A stretch of 64,000 bases of DNA. Source: Cyclobacterium lianum. Its GTDB lineage: Bacteria > Bacteroidota > Bacteroidia > Cytophagales > Cyclobacteriaceae. Position 1 is the first letter of the stretch; each line of letters begins with the position of its first letter. Below are positions 44,930 through 53,095 of this stretch, in pieces. Made by a program: the position numbers and the translations under genes. The notes below the pieces were generated by a model. It saw nothing but the letters and a program-made list of their open reading frames with translations. It was not told the DNA's origin and searched no databases. The stretch is taken from positions 124,001 to 188,000 of the forward strand of contig NZ_FRCY01000007.1 of assembly GCF_900143075.1 (NCBI RefSeq). The letters run 5' to 3'.

Positions 44930-44980
44930 AGTCATGCAAAAAGCCCAAAAAGTAATTTTAATCACATTAGCAAAAAAGGC

Positions 44981-45010
44981 AAAAAAAAAGCTGTCCGTTC
45001 GGACAGCTTT
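44981..45010 (-). terminator. Terminator of the ExbB/ExbD operon
   Basis: AAAGCTGTCC (44987-44996) and GGACAGCTTT (45001-45010) form a perfect 10-bp stem with a GTTC loop. Read on the minus strand it ends in a T-run of about nine, 28 bases after the last exbD stop. Confidence 0.88.
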
Positions 45011-45037
45011 CAATGATTGAATACAGAAATATGAAAA

Positions 45038-45502
45038 TCAATTGTTTTCTACTCTGCCTACAGAAGCATACATAAGTTTCCTGGCATCCGCCTCTCTCAA
45101 TTCAAACTGAATGTCACTGATGGGTCCCATTTTGACATCACGGTCTGCTTTGAGGGAAATCCATATCTGATCCCGCTCTGCTTCAGAAAGGTTATCTTTT
45201 TCCTGGTTGACCCAAAGCACGATGTCTGAAGTATTGATCAGCACATCATTGGCCTGGATCCTCGGTTCTGAACCATACAGCGATGTATTCTTAGGTTTTC
45301 CTACATACAGGTAGGAGATCAGCGTTTTCTTCTGAATTTTCTGAAGCTGAGTAGCCTGAGGAATTTTCTGCTCTACCAATATCTCCTGCTCTCTCAATAC
45401 TGTGGTTACCATAAAGAAGAACAACAGCATGAAAATGATATCGGGTAATGCCGAAGTTGGAATATTGGTATCCGCTTTGGTTTTCTTTTTAAACTTTGAC
45501 AT
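45038..45502 (-). CDS. Biopolymer transport protein ExbD family (second copy)
   Basis: 154 residues: a short basic N-terminus, one membrane helix with the functional Asp (TSALPDIIFMLLFFFMVTTVL), and a periplasmic domain of about 110 residues (IRADRDVKMGPISD-type strand in ISLKADRDVKMGPISDIQFELREA). This is the ExbD/TolR pattern in which the helix Asp carries protons to energise TonB-like transport. It lies two bases after the first exbD, giving two different ExbD proteins from one locus, a frequent Bacteroidota arrangement. No tonB gene is present. Confidence 0.9.
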   Translation of the reverse strand: MSKFKKKTKADTNIPTSALPDIIFMLLFFFMVTTVLREQEILVEQKIPQATQLQKIQKKTLISYLYVGKPKNTSLYGSEPRIQANDVLINTSDIVLWVNQEKDNLSEAERDQIWISLKADRDVKMGPISDIQFELREADARKLMYASVGRVENN

Positions 45503-45504
45503 AA

Positions 45505-46140
45505 TTAGCTTCCGATTTTATCAGGTTCAGCGATAGAGATGGCCATGGGTATGTTCTCTTTTCCCCGGTCCATCAACTCCTTTTCCGCAGCACTCTGACC
45601 AGTTAAGGCACGGTACTCTTCTCCGGTAAGGCCAACTCGCTCGCCGTAAATTTCAAAATAAGCTTTTTTTACTTCATCCAGAACTTCCAGATAGGTCTCA
45701 TAACTGGTACCCCTATTGGTTTTTATGGAGATAACGGCTCCGCCAGACATAGGGTGATCTGAGGATTCCGGACTTTGCTCTGCCATCCCTCTCAACGAGG
45801 GCGGGAGGCTGTTGAACAAAGCCACGGCATCTTCATCAGGATTTCCAAAATTCAGCACAAAGCGTTTGATCTCATCGGACAGACCGTCTGTACTGTTTCG
45901 AAATTCACCTTCAACCAATAGATCATCGTTTAGGTTAATGAGAATGTTGAAAATGTTCCTTTCGTTCAGTTCTACCTCTGGTGGTGGTTGGTTCGGATCC
46001 TGCTTGGGAGGAAGGATATTCATGATACCCTTGTCCGAAGCGATTGTCGTGGTTACGAGAAAGAAGATAAGAAGCAAGAAGGCGATGTCCGCCATCGACC
46101 CTGCATTTACCTCCTGACTCATTCTACCTCTCTTGCCCAT
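45505..46140 (-). CDS. Biopolymer transport protein ExbD family (first copy)
   Basis: 211 residues. The membrane helix carries the conserved Asp (AGSMADIAFLLLIFFLVTTTIA, Asp about residue 18), followed by a Pro-rich stretch (PPKQDPNQPPPEV) and an enlarged periplasmic domain ending ISIAEPDKIGS. It is about 60 residues longer than ordinary ExbD, with an insertion of low-complexity sequence (SLPPSLRGMAEQSPESSDHPM). Two bases separate it from the following exbD and two from the small membrane protein before it, so all are cotranscribed. Confidence 0.9.
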   Translation of the reverse strand: MGKRGRMSQEVNAGSMADIAFLLLIFFLVTTTIASDKGIMNILPPKQDPNQPPPEVELNERNIFNILINLNDDLLVEGEFRNSTDGLSDEIKRFVLNFGNPDEDAVALFNSLPPSLRGMAEQSPESSDHPMSGGAVISIKTNRGTSYETYLEVLDEVKKAYFEIYGERVGLTGEEYRALTGQSAAEKELMDRGKENIPMAISIAEPDKIGS

Positions 46141-46142
46141 AA

Positions 46143-46472
46143 TTATTTGATTAATTTATTGAGTTCTGTTATCACGATTCCGACGATAGCCAAAATAAAC
46201 AACGCGTAAACAGTAAGCAGTACTCCCCCTACCATTTTGGCACCTTCCGGAGTGATGTTAAAAGGATCGGCCATGTACTTGGCGGCTACATCACCGCTTG
46301 CAGTAGAGTAGGCTATACCAAATACTGCAGCTATGACAATTACACCAATCGCCGTCTTTAAAAGACTTTTGGGATCGCCAAATGACTTGATCAGCGGCAT
46401 TAGTATCGCAAATACTGCACCAACTATGATCAGCAAGTACCCTGCATATAAGAATATATCAGTAGTATCCAT
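46143..46472 (-). CDS. Small three-helix membrane protein of the ExbB/ExbD locus
   Basis: 109 residues with three predicted membrane segments (IFLYAGYLLIIVGAVFAILMPLI, LLKTAIGVIVIAAVFGIAYS, MVGGVLLTVYALFILAIVGIVI) and a short periplasmic or cytoplasmic loop. It lies between exbB (59-base gap) and the two exbD genes (2-base gap), a position at which a protein of this kind is regularly found in Bacteroidota. Family not named with confidence; it probably is an accessory subunit of the proton-driven motor complex. Confidence 0.75.
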   Translation of the reverse strand: MDTTDIFLYAGYLLIIVGAVFAILMPLIKSFGDPKSLLKTAIGVIVIAAVFGIAYSTASGDVAAKYMADPFNITPEGAKMVGGVLLTVYALFILAIVGIVITELNKLIK

Positions 46473-46531
46473 TTTATCTAGATTCTAAAGTGAAATAAAT
46501 CATTTTAAAGGTAAAAACAAAATGACCAGAA

Positions 46532-47344
46532 TTATCTGGTCAATTTATGTTTTACCAAAATGTCTACCAGGCTGATTGAGGCATCTTCCATATCGTTTAC
46601 GATAGAGTCAATTTTTGCCACGCAATAGTTGTAGAACAGTTGAAGTATAATGGCGACGATCAGACCCGCAACGGTAGTCAAAAGGGCGATTTTAATACCC
46701 CCGGCCACCAGTGAAGGTGAAATATCTCCTGCAGCTTCGATAGAGTCAAAGGCACCGATCATACCGATTACCGTACCCATGAAACCCAACATCGGGGCAA
46801 GAGAGATAAACAGGGAAATCCATACCAGCCCTTTTTCCAAACGGCCCATTTCCACTGATCCGTATGCTATAATGGATTTCTCCACCATGTCGATACCTTC
46901 AGAATACCGCATCAGACCTTGAGTAAAGATGGAAGCAACAGGACCTCTGGTGCTTTTCGTAACATCTTTGGCAGCTTCGATTCCTCCTTCTTCCAGTGCA
47001 TTTTCTACCTTAGCCAACAGCTTTTTGGTATTGGTGGTGGAAAGATTCAGCGTAATGATTCTTTCCAATGCAACGGCCAATCCTAAAATCAAACACAGCA
47101 AGACGGGAGTCATATAAGTAGGATCTCCCTCGATGAACTTGTCTTTTATAACCTGATGAAAAGATTGCTCCTCAGTTACAATTTCGTCGTCGGTCATGAC
47201 TGGTGTTGGATCTGGTTCCGGAGCAGGCGCTGCTGCCTCTTCTGTGGTGTCAGCTTCTGCTTCTTCTGTTTCTTCCTGTGCTTTTGTGATCATCGGAGAG
47301 AATAAAATTCCGAAAAGCATGAACAAAGCGATTAACTTTTTCAT
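46532..47344 (-). CDS. MotA/TolQ/ExbB proton channel family protein
   Basis: 270 residues: signal-like N-terminus (MKKLIALFMLFGILFSPMITKAQ), an acidic linker (EETEEAEADTTEEAAAPAPEPDPTPV), then the ExbB core with three membrane helices (MTPVLLCLILGLAVALERIITL; LVWISLFISLAPMLGFMGTVIGMIGAFDSIE; PSLVAGGIKIALLTTVAGLIVAIILQLFYNY). The APMLGFMGTVIGMI and ALLTTVAGLIVAI motifs are those of ExbB/TolQ. First gene of the locus. A near-match -7 element (taacttta) lies about 65 bases upstream. Together with the two ExbD proteins it would energise TonB-dependent outer-membrane receptors such as the BtuB here. Confidence 0.93.
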   Translation of the reverse strand: MKKLIALFMLFGILFSPMITKAQEETEEAEADTTEEAAAPAPEPDPTPVMTDDEIVTEEQSFHQVIKDKFIEGDPTYMTPVLLCLILGLAVALERIITLNLSTTNTKKLLAKVENALEEGGIEAAKDVTKSTRGPVASIFTQGLMRYSEGIDMVEKSIIAYGSVEMGRLEKGLVWISLFISLAPMLGFMGTVIGMIGAFDSIEAAGDISPSLVAGGIKIALLTTVAGLIVAIILQLFYNYCVAKIDSIVNDMEDASISLVDILVKHKLTR

Positions 47345-47642
47345 AATGTAGTTTTTAATAGACTTTTAAAGGTTGAACGGTTTCTAAATTCGAATTAAGT
47401 TTTTAAAGTTATAATTTTTTCGACTGAAATTGCAAATGATTCCTTTATAATTTGTGAGAAACCATTTGAAATTTAGCCCGTCGAACAGATTTCCAAGGTA
47501 TTTTAATTAAATAGAACCCGTAATTTAATTTACTTAAATGGAAATCGCACTATGTGAGTGGAAAAACCACCGCATTTTTTTGTCACTGACTTTAATCCGG
47601 TGAAAATAAGCCAGCACATCATCACTTATTGATGGAAACTTG

Positions 47643-47730
47643 CAGAGAGGAAGGGATTCGAACCCTCGATACCCTTTAGGGGTATACACGCTTTCCAGGC
47701 GTGCTCCTTCGACCGCTCGGACACCTCTCT
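47643..47730 (-). tRNA. tRNA-Ser (anticodon GGA)
   Basis: 88-base cloverleaf on the minus strand. Acceptor stem AGAGAGG pairs with CCTCTCT, the D-arm starts GTCCGAGCGG, the anticodon stem-loop CACGCCTGGAAAGCGTG gives anticodon GGA, and a long variable arm (ATACCCCTAAAGGGTAT) typical of serine tRNA precedes the T-arm GAGGGTTCGAATCCC. The discriminator is G and CCA is not encoded. It is isolated, between exbB and the asparaginase gene. Confidence 0.93.
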
Positions 47731-47892
47731 AATTGTTCATTTTGGCATTCTTGCAGCGACAAATAAAATTATAAAAATCAGCCCATGCAAATAATTGTCC
47801 GCTTTATTATGGAAAAAAAACAGGGTGTAAAAGCTATTTTTTTGGCTGCGAAAGCTAGTGGATTGATGGTCAAAGCCTTGATCAGAAAGGCC

Positions 47893-48969
47893 TCACTGAC
47901 TCAAAACAGACATCTCCCCGGCCAGCGGCATCATCATCTTCCTTTTGATTTCGGTTTCATCGGTCTCATTGGCAAGCAAAAACATCATCTTGGTCACGGC
48001 CGCTTCGGTGGTAATGTCTCCTCCGCTCAATACCCCTACCCTTTTGAGGTCCTTGCTGGTCTGGTACCTGCCCTGTATCACCCTGCCCCCATTGCATTGA
48101 GAAACATTCAGGATCAGTAAGCCATTGTCCACAGCCTCCTCCATGGCTTTTACAAACCAGTCTTCACTGGGGCTGTTGCCAGATCCGTAGGTTTCCAGGA
48201 CCATTCCCTTCAGTCCTTTTGTTTCCAGACAGTGGCGAACCACATTCTCTGTGATACCGGGAAAAAGTTTCAATACCATCACGTTGTTGTCCAGTTTGTT
48301 CAGGTACCTGAGCTTCTTCCCCTCCTCATAGGGTCTTATAGACGCATAATTGTAATCAATGACGATACCTGATTCTGCCAGAGGAGGATAATTTTCAGAT
48401 TCAAAGGCATCAAAATGCACACTCTGTACTTTCTTTGCCCGGTTTCCCCGCAAAAGCATGTGGTTAAAGAAAATGCAAACCTCCGGCACCACCGGCTTTC
48501 CATTTACTTTTGAAATGGCAATTTCCAGCGAAGTCATCAGGTTTTCCCTGGCATCTGATCGCATGGCGCTGATGGGCAACTGGGCACCGGTAAAAATGAC
48601 CGGCTTATTCAGTCCTTTCAGCATGTAGCTGAGCATGGAGGCACTGTAGGCCATGGTGTCTGTGCCGTGCAGCACCACAAATCCATCATAGGTGTCGTAA
48701 TTCTCATAGATGATGTAGGCCATGTCTACCCAATGCTGCAGGTTGATATTGGAAGAATCGATAGGCTCGGGAAAGGAGATGACGGTAATGCTGATGTTCA
48801 GGTTATTGAGATTGGGGATCTTTTCGAGGATCTTCCCAAAATTAAAGGGTACCAATGCCCCCTGCTCATCATAAGCCATACCCAAAGTGCCACCCGTATA
48901 AATGATCAGCACAGCATGCTCAATCTCCTGCCTGGAAGCTGTATTGAGCCGAACGATTTTATAATTCAT
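47893..48969 (-). CDS. ansA: Type I L-asparaginase
   Basis: 358-residue cytosolic asparaginase, converting asparagine to aspartate and ammonia. Both catalytic threonine motifs are visible: IYTGGTLGMAY (about 23-33, first Thr) and LHGTDTMAYSASML (about 97-110, second Thr-Asp), plus PISAMRSDARENL. No signal peptide, consistent with type I. The start overlaps the tatD stop by 11 bases, so it is translated from the tatD message. Length fits type I enzymes (about 340). Confidence 0.94.
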   Translation of the reverse strand: MNYKIVRLNTASRQEIEHAVLIIYTGGTLGMAYDEQGALVPFNFGKILEKIPNLNNLNISITVISFPEPIDSSNINLQHWVDMAYIIYENYDTYDGFVVLHGTDTMAYSASMLSYMLKGLNKPVIFTGAQLPISAMRSDARENLMTSLEIAISKVNGKPVVPEVCIFFNHMLLRGNRAKKVQSVHFDAFESENYPPLAESGIVIDYNYASIRPYEEGKKLRYLNKLDNNVMVLKLFPGITENVVRHCLETKGLKGMVLETYGSGNSPSEDWFVKAMEEAVDNGLLILNVSQCNGGRVIQGRYQTSKDLKRVGVLSGGDITTEAAVTKMMFLLANETDETEIKRKMMMPLAGEMSVLSQ

Positions 48970-49741
48970 GGGAGGTTTGTTTAAACACTTTCAGGGCATT
49001 ATTTCTCGTCACTTCAGCTACTTCCTCCAGCGTCTTGCCGGTGAATGCCGCCATTTTTTCGGCGATATGCGGGATGTATTCCGGAGAATTTCGCTTGCCC
49101 CGGAATGGTACCGGCGCCAGATAGGGGCTGTCTGTTTCCAAAACAACTTTGTCCAATCCAGTCGCAGCAATGACCTCTCCTACTCCGCTGTTTTTATAGG
49201 TAAGCGTACCGCCGATTCCCAAATAAAATCCCATTTCAATAATGCTTCTGGCCTGCTCCAGGCTACCTGAAAAACAATGAAAAATTCCTGTTAACTTTTC
49301 CTCGTTCAGGGATTGAACCAGGTCAATGGTTTCCTGTATGGATTCCCGGCAATGCAGGATCAGGGGCAGCTGCTTTTCTTTGGCCCATTGGATGTGCCTT
49401 TTCAGCGATTCCTGCTGCTGCTCAAAATAGGTTTTGTCCCAGTAGAGATCGATGCCAGTCTCCCCTACGCCCCAAAAATCGTGCTTTCCCCACCATTCCT
49501 CCATCTGCGAAAGCTGCTTTTCAAAATCTTCTCCCACATCACAGGGGTGCAACCCCAACATGGGAAAACAAACCCCGGGAAAATCCCTTTCTACCTCCAG
49601 CATTCCTTCAATGGATTCCAGGTCGATATTCGGCATGTAGATCTGCTCTATGCCCGCGTCAATGGCATCTTGAATAACCTTGTTCCTATCAGCCGCAAAT
49701 TTTCTACTATATATGTGGGCGTGTGTCTCTATAAATTTCAT
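48959..49741 (-). CDS. tatD: TatD family metal-dependent hydrolase (deoxyribonuclease)
   Basis: 260-residue amidohydrolase-fold protein. Metal ligands are seen in ETHAHIYSRKF (His-x-His, residues 5-7), GVGETGIDLYWD, LPLILHCRES, GIFHCFSGS and VVLETDSPYLAP. TatD proteins are Mg-dependent 3'-5' exonucleases and deoxyribonucleases implicated in DNA repair and turnover. The gene overlaps the asparaginase start by 11 bases. Its start codon lies exactly at the edge of dispersed repeat copy B, which fills the entire gap back to the stop codon of the previous gene. Confidence 0.93.
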   Translation of the reverse strand: MKFIETHAHIYSRKFAADRNKVIQDAIDAGIEQIYMPNIDLESIEGMLEVERDFPGVCFPMLGLHPCDVGEDFEKQLSQMEEWWGKHDFWGVGETGIDLYWDKTYFEQQQESLKRHIQWAKEKQLPLILHCRESIQETIDLVQSLNEEKLTGIFHCFSGSLEQARSIIEMGFYLGIGGTLTYKNSGVGEVIAATGLDKVVLETDSPYLAPVPFRGKRNSPEYIPHIAEKMAAFTGKTLEEVAEVTRNNALKVFKQTSHEL

Positions 49742-49853
49742 GTGTCTATAATTTGTTCTTTAATGGCCACATGCCTGCCTGTCGGCAGACAGGGAATCTC
49801 GCATGGTTGTTAGTCATCCCAGTGTTTGAGGGCTACGTCATGCTCGATTTCAT
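49736..49853 (-). repeat. Dispersed leader repeat, copy B (with inserted palindrome)
   Basis: 118 bases corresponding to copy A (33466-33563) plus a 20-base insertion. On the minus strand it begins in the TGA stop of the upstream glycosyltransferase gene and ends in the ATG of tatD, so it exactly fills the intergenic space. The right half reads GAAATCGAGCATGACGTAGC, as in copy A with few changes. Confidence 0.85.
49774..49793. repeat. 20-bp palindromic insertion in repeat copy B
   Basis: The block contains the perfect hairpin CCTGTC-GGCA-GACAGG (49778-49793) preceded by CCTG. It is absent from copy A, where the flanking cacatg and gaatctc are directly joined. Its translation in one frame reads CLPVGRQG, a peptide that recurs in annotated Bacteroidota intergenic frames, fitting a small mobile palindromic repeat. 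Confidence 0.7.
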
Positions 49854-50950
49854 CGGTATTTTCGATTTTTCCATTTGATACCTGAAGGCCAGAAATAATA
49901 CAGTACGGTTGACCAACTGATCAGCCAATTGTAAATTTCAAAGCCTAATAATGGTATTAGTCCGATTTTAGTTTCCGTTTTCCGCGCAAAAGTGCTCATG
50001 AACATGGATTGAAAGCAAATTTTCAATCCCCAAATACCTGCAGCCAGCCAAAATGACTGTATCAGCCCCACTACCAATGCCAAATAAAAAACCACCTGGA
50101 GGCCCAAAAGCATCTGCCAGTACCATGGCAGTGAGAATGCGCCCCTGGCCCATCTTTTCCTTTGCTCCAAAAGGGAGCCAAAGCTTTTCTGCGGCCGGGT
50201 TTTTACCAACACATCCTTGTTCACCAAATGTGCCGGCCGGTAGCCTTGGCGGTACATATTTATGGAAAGGGCCAGGTCCTCTGTCACCTGATCCCTTACT
50301 GCCGCGAAGCCGCCTGACCGGTGATAGGCATCCCGGTCCGCCATCATGTTATTGCCCATGGCTGTAAGAGAAAACCCCAAATCGGATACCACCTTCACCT
50401 TTCCCAGGACCAGCCACCAATCTAACGACTGCATGCGCTGAAAAAAACCATTGCCCGATATGGTAGTGATGCCGGTAAGCAATCCAAATTCTGATCGATA
50501 GGCCTTGCTCATCGTTTCTGCCCAGCCGGCAGGCACTATACAGTCTGCATCTGTAAACAGGAGCAGCCCTTCCCCGGCCCGGTCAATCATCGCAGCGAGC
50601 GCTACCGCCTTGCCGTTTTCCTGCTTGCCTGGTGGATGAGGCAGCGACACCAGGTGGCGATTTTCTCCGGCAGCCGTCCAACGGGACAGGATGGCTGCTG
50701 TCTGGTCCTCACTGTGGTCATCTGCCACATAAAACCGGATCTTATCTACCGGGTACCGGAGATCTTCAAAGGCCTGCAGACAATCCGGAAGGGTATGTGC
50801 CTCATTGCGGCAGGGCAGCAATACATTTACTACAGGCAGGGCATGCAGATTTGATTCATGTTTTTTAAAGTGATAGCCGATCAGGTACCACAGCAGAAAA
50901 TATTGTAAACCAACCCCGGTCATTACTGCCAATGTAAGGTAGGTCAACAT
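49850..50950 (-). CDS. Processive family 2 glycosyltransferase (second of operon)
   Basis: 366 residues. An N-terminal membrane helix (LTYLTLAVMTGVGLQYFLLWYL) precedes a GT-A domain: NVLLPCRNEAHTLPDCL, YVADDHSEDQT, the metal-binding FTDADCIVP (DAD) and TEDLALSINMYRQGY (acceptor Asp region), then the processive-type QxxRW-like motif EQRKRWARGAF (about residue 270), and C-terminal membrane helices (MLLGLQVVFYLALVVGLIQSFWLAAGIWGL). It is likely to elongate a surface polysaccharide at the inner membrane. Last gene of the operon, directly after the deacetylase with a 3-base gap. Product unknown. Confidence 0.88.
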   Translation of the reverse strand: MLTYLTLAVMTGVGLQYFLLWYLIGYHFKKHESNLHALPVVNVLLPCRNEAHTLPDCLQAFEDLRYPVDKIRFYVADDHSEDQTAAILSRWTAAGENRHLVSLPHPPGKQENGKAVALAAMIDRAGEGLLLFTDADCIVPAGWAETMSKAYRSEFGLLTGITTISGNGFFQRMQSLDWWLVLGKVKVVSDLGFSLTAMGNNMMADRDAYHRSGGFAAVRDQVTEDLALSINMYRQGYRPAHLVNKDVLVKTRPQKSFGSLLEQRKRWARGAFSLPWYWQMLLGLQVVFYLALVVGLIQSFWLAAGIWGLKICFQSMFMSTFARKTETKIGLIPLLGFEIYNWLISWSTVLYYFWPSGIKWKNRKYR

Positions 50951-50953
50951 GGT

Positions 50954-51589
50954 TTACAGTGGTTTGGCCTGGTAACCGGCGTCTGCTAAAAAATCGAGGT
51001 AGCCCGGCAACATCCTCCTCAGAAAGGACTCAGTCTTTTTCTGATCGTGAAACAAAACAATAGAACCATTGGCACTTTTACGTATCAGTTGCTGCAGGGA
51101 GACAGACGGCGACATTTCCTTCCGAAAATCCCAGGAGATCAGATCCCATAAAACGATTTCATGTTGGGCTTGAACATTCTTTTTTTGGGAACAAGTGATG
51201 CGTCCATAGGGTGGTCGGAAAAGCCTGCTGTCTACTCCTGTACTGTCGAGGATTTCCTGCTGGCATCTGCTTATATCCACCAGGTACCTGGAGGTTTCCG
51301 TTTTGGCGCCGTTGAGGTGGTGAAAGGTATGGTTGCCTATCGCATGACCATTCTCATGTACCCGCCTGGCCAGGTCACCGGTCTTCTGAATATTGTTGCC
51401 CACCATAAAGAAAGTAGCTTTCATATTTCTGCTTTCCAACTCCTGCAAAATAAATTCCGTAACCCCCGAAACCGGCCCGTCATCAAAGGTCAGGTATATG
51501 GCTTTTTGCCCCCTGTCCTTGTGCCAGGTAAATTCGCTAAACATACGTTGTGCTATATGAGGCACCCTGAATGGTCTCATCTCAATCAA
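50954..51589 (-). CDS. Polysaccharide deacetylase (CE4)
   Basis: 211-residue NodB-fold carbohydrate esterase. All five CE4 motifs are recognisable: TFDDGP (motif 1, about residues 34-39), HAIGNHTFHH (motif 2, metal His), RLFRPPYGRI (motif 3), LWDLISWDF (motif 4) and IVLFHDQ (motif 5, His). It is zinc- or other-metal-dependent and would remove N- or O-acetyl groups from an exopolysaccharide. There is no signal peptide, so it acts in the cytoplasm or is exported otherwise. It overlaps the upstream phosphatase stop by 8 bases and leads directly into the second GT2 gene. Confidence 0.92.
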   Translation of the reverse strand: MIEMRPFRVPHIAQRMFSEFTWHKDRGQKAIYLTFDDGPVSGVTEFILQELESRNMKATFFMVGNNIQKTGDLARRVHENGHAIGNHTFHHLNGAKTETSRYLVDISRCQQEILDSTGVDSRLFRPPYGRITCSQKKNVQAQHEIVLWDLISWDFRKEMSPSVSLQQLIRKSANGSIVLFHDQKKTESFLRRMLPGYLDFLADAGYQAKPL

Positions 51590-52799
51590 ACTGAAGGCTT
51601 AATAGGGTGATGTCGTCGTTTCTGGATACTCCTCCGGAAAACTCCTGCAGCGCCCTGAACAAACCTGCGTGAAAGGTTTCCGGATCTTCACCCGGGTGGG
51701 ATTTGATATAATCCAGAAAACGCTCCTCTCCAAATTCTTCTTCGTCGGGATTAAAGGTCTCAGTAAGCCCATCGGTGTACAGGTGTAAAATGAAATTTTC
51801 CAGGTCCTTACGCTCGCCCTGCTCCAGGAAAGGTAAGGTTTCGAAGGCTCCGAGTATGGTGGTGCCCGCTTCCAAAACCTCCAGACTATGGTCTTTTTTC
51901 AGACAGATTACCGGAGAATTGTGCCCTGCGTTGATATAGCTGAGCCTTTTATCCTTGTAGCTGTAATGCCCCAGAAAAAAAGTAATGAACCGCTCTCCCT
52001 TGGTATTTTCAAAGGTGGTGAAATTCAACTGCTCTACGATGGATTTCAAATCCGAACCACTGCGTAACAAAGTTCGCAGGGCGGCCTGAAAATTGGACAT
52101 CAGCAGGGAGGCTGGCATCCCCTTGCCCGAGACATCGGCCACACAAAAATACACATCGTTACCGGTAGGTTGTACCAAATCATAATAGTCGCCGCCAACC
52201 GTGCTGTGGGGATAATAGGTAACCTTGGCTTTCAACTTATCATCGAAAGGCAGGGTGGAAGGAAACAGCATACGCTGCACATTGCTGGCAATTTCCAGTT
52301 CTTTCCGCAGGCGTTCCTGCTCCAATTGCCTTCTGGCAAAGCGCTTGTTTTCCAGCGCCACCACCAGAATGTTTGCCAGGGCCTGGGTAAAATCCAGGTC
52401 CAGACCTTTTTCCTTGTCCTTGGTACTCAGAAATAATATGGCCAGCATTTTGTCTTTGTGGTAAACGGGCACATAAATGTTTACCTCGGAAAAGGAGTAC
52501 TCACCAGAAAGGGTCAGGCTCAGCTTGCCCTGGGTCTTATTTTCCTGTACATCTTCCCTTTGGATGTGATCCGGCAGTTTGCCTTTTACCTGATGCGAAA
52601 TCTTCCGGTCAAAAAACTGCTCTTGTTCATTAAACACATACAACAAGAGGGATTTGATGTTCAGGTGTACCAGACAGGTAAATTTGAATATGTTCAGCAG
52701 TACATTTTCATTCTTGTTTTCATTGATGGCTTGCGTAATTTCCAACAGCGCCTTTAATTCCAATTCTTTCCTTTGGTATTTTACGGTTTCTGTTGTCAT
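51582..52799 (-). CDS. PP2C (SpoIIE/RsbU-type) serine phosphatase with N-terminal GAF-like domain
   Basis: 405 residues. The N-terminal half (about 20-170) looks like a GAF sensor domain (ENVLLNIFKFTCLVHLNIKSLLLYVF, FSEVNIYVPVYHKDKMLAILFLSTKD, FTQALANILVVALENKR). A short coiled coil links to a PP2C domain: VGGDYYDLVQ, FCVADVSGKGMPASLLM, LSYINAGHNSPVI and LYTDGLTETFN, with the expected acidic metal ligands. Such phosphatases act on anti-anti-sigma (STAS) proteins, but no STAS or sigma gene is adjacent. It sits inside a polysaccharide operon (1-base gap before, 8-base overlap after), suggesting that it controls production of that polymer. Confidence 0.9.
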   Translation of the reverse strand: MTTETVKYQRKELELKALLEITQAINENKNENVLLNIFKFTCLVHLNIKSLLLYVFNEQEQFFDRKISHQVKGKLPDHIQREDVQENKTQGKLSLTLSGEYSFSEVNIYVPVYHKDKMLAILFLSTKDKEKGLDLDFTQALANILVVALENKRFARRQLEQERLRKELEIASNVQRMLFPSTLPFDDKLKAKVTYYPHSTVGGDYYDLVQPTGNDVYFCVADVSGKGMPASLLMSNFQAALRTLLRSGSDLKSIVEQLNFTTFENTKGERFITFFLGHYSYKDKRLSYINAGHNSPVICLKKDHSLEVLEAGTTILGAFETLPFLEQGERKDLENFILHLYTDGLTETFNPDEEEFGEERFLDYIKSHPGEDPETFHAGLFRALQEFSGGVSRNDDITLLSLQFD

Positions 52800-52800
52800 A

Positions 52801-53052
52801 TTACTTCATATTGTGTTGTAGGAGGCCTTTCTTGGTAGCCAGGTAATAAAGCTCCCTGCCCTCGCGCTGTATCGGTGGATCGGCAAAAAGCTCCTCTTCT
52901 GGCCCTGCATAACATTTTATCCAGCCCTTCCTGAGCATTACCTCCAGATTTTGGAGCAGCCTGTCGTCCTCCCATCCCAAACTATCCTGAAGATAGGCAT
53001 ACGATTGCAGAAAGTACAATTCGTCCAACAAGTCAAATTCATCATCGGTCAT
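52801..53052 (-). CDS. Small helical protein of the polysaccharide operon, unknown
   Basis: 83 residues from the ATG at 53052; an upstream TTG frame at 53184 overlaps the preceding GT2 gene and is rejected. Composition is helical with a winged-helix look: MTDDEFDLLDELYFLQSYAYLQDSLGWEDDRLLQNLEVMLRKGWIKCY then a short strand pair ending LATKKGLLQHNMK. The pattern of three helices and a KGW strand suggests a DNA-binding or protein-binding module, but this is weak. It lies 43 bases after the first GT2 stop and 1 base ahead of the phosphatase, probably a regulator or partner of it. Confidence 0.6.
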   Translation of the reverse strand: MTDDEFDLLDELYFLQSYAYLQDSLGWEDDRLLQNLEVMLRKGWIKCYAGPEEELFADPPIQREGRELYYLATKKGLLQHNMK

Positions 53053-53095
53053 GTCGTCTCCTGAATTAGGTAGAATGACAAAAATAAGAGATAGA

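Noticed and set aside
47643-47730. Integration site of a mobile element at tRNA-Ser
   Set aside because: No integrase gene and no repeat of the tRNA 3' end were seen nearby in the window.
47785-48120. 111-codon plus-strand frame near the tRNA-Ser
   Set aside because: Most of it is antisense to the asparaginase gene and it has no recognisable domain.
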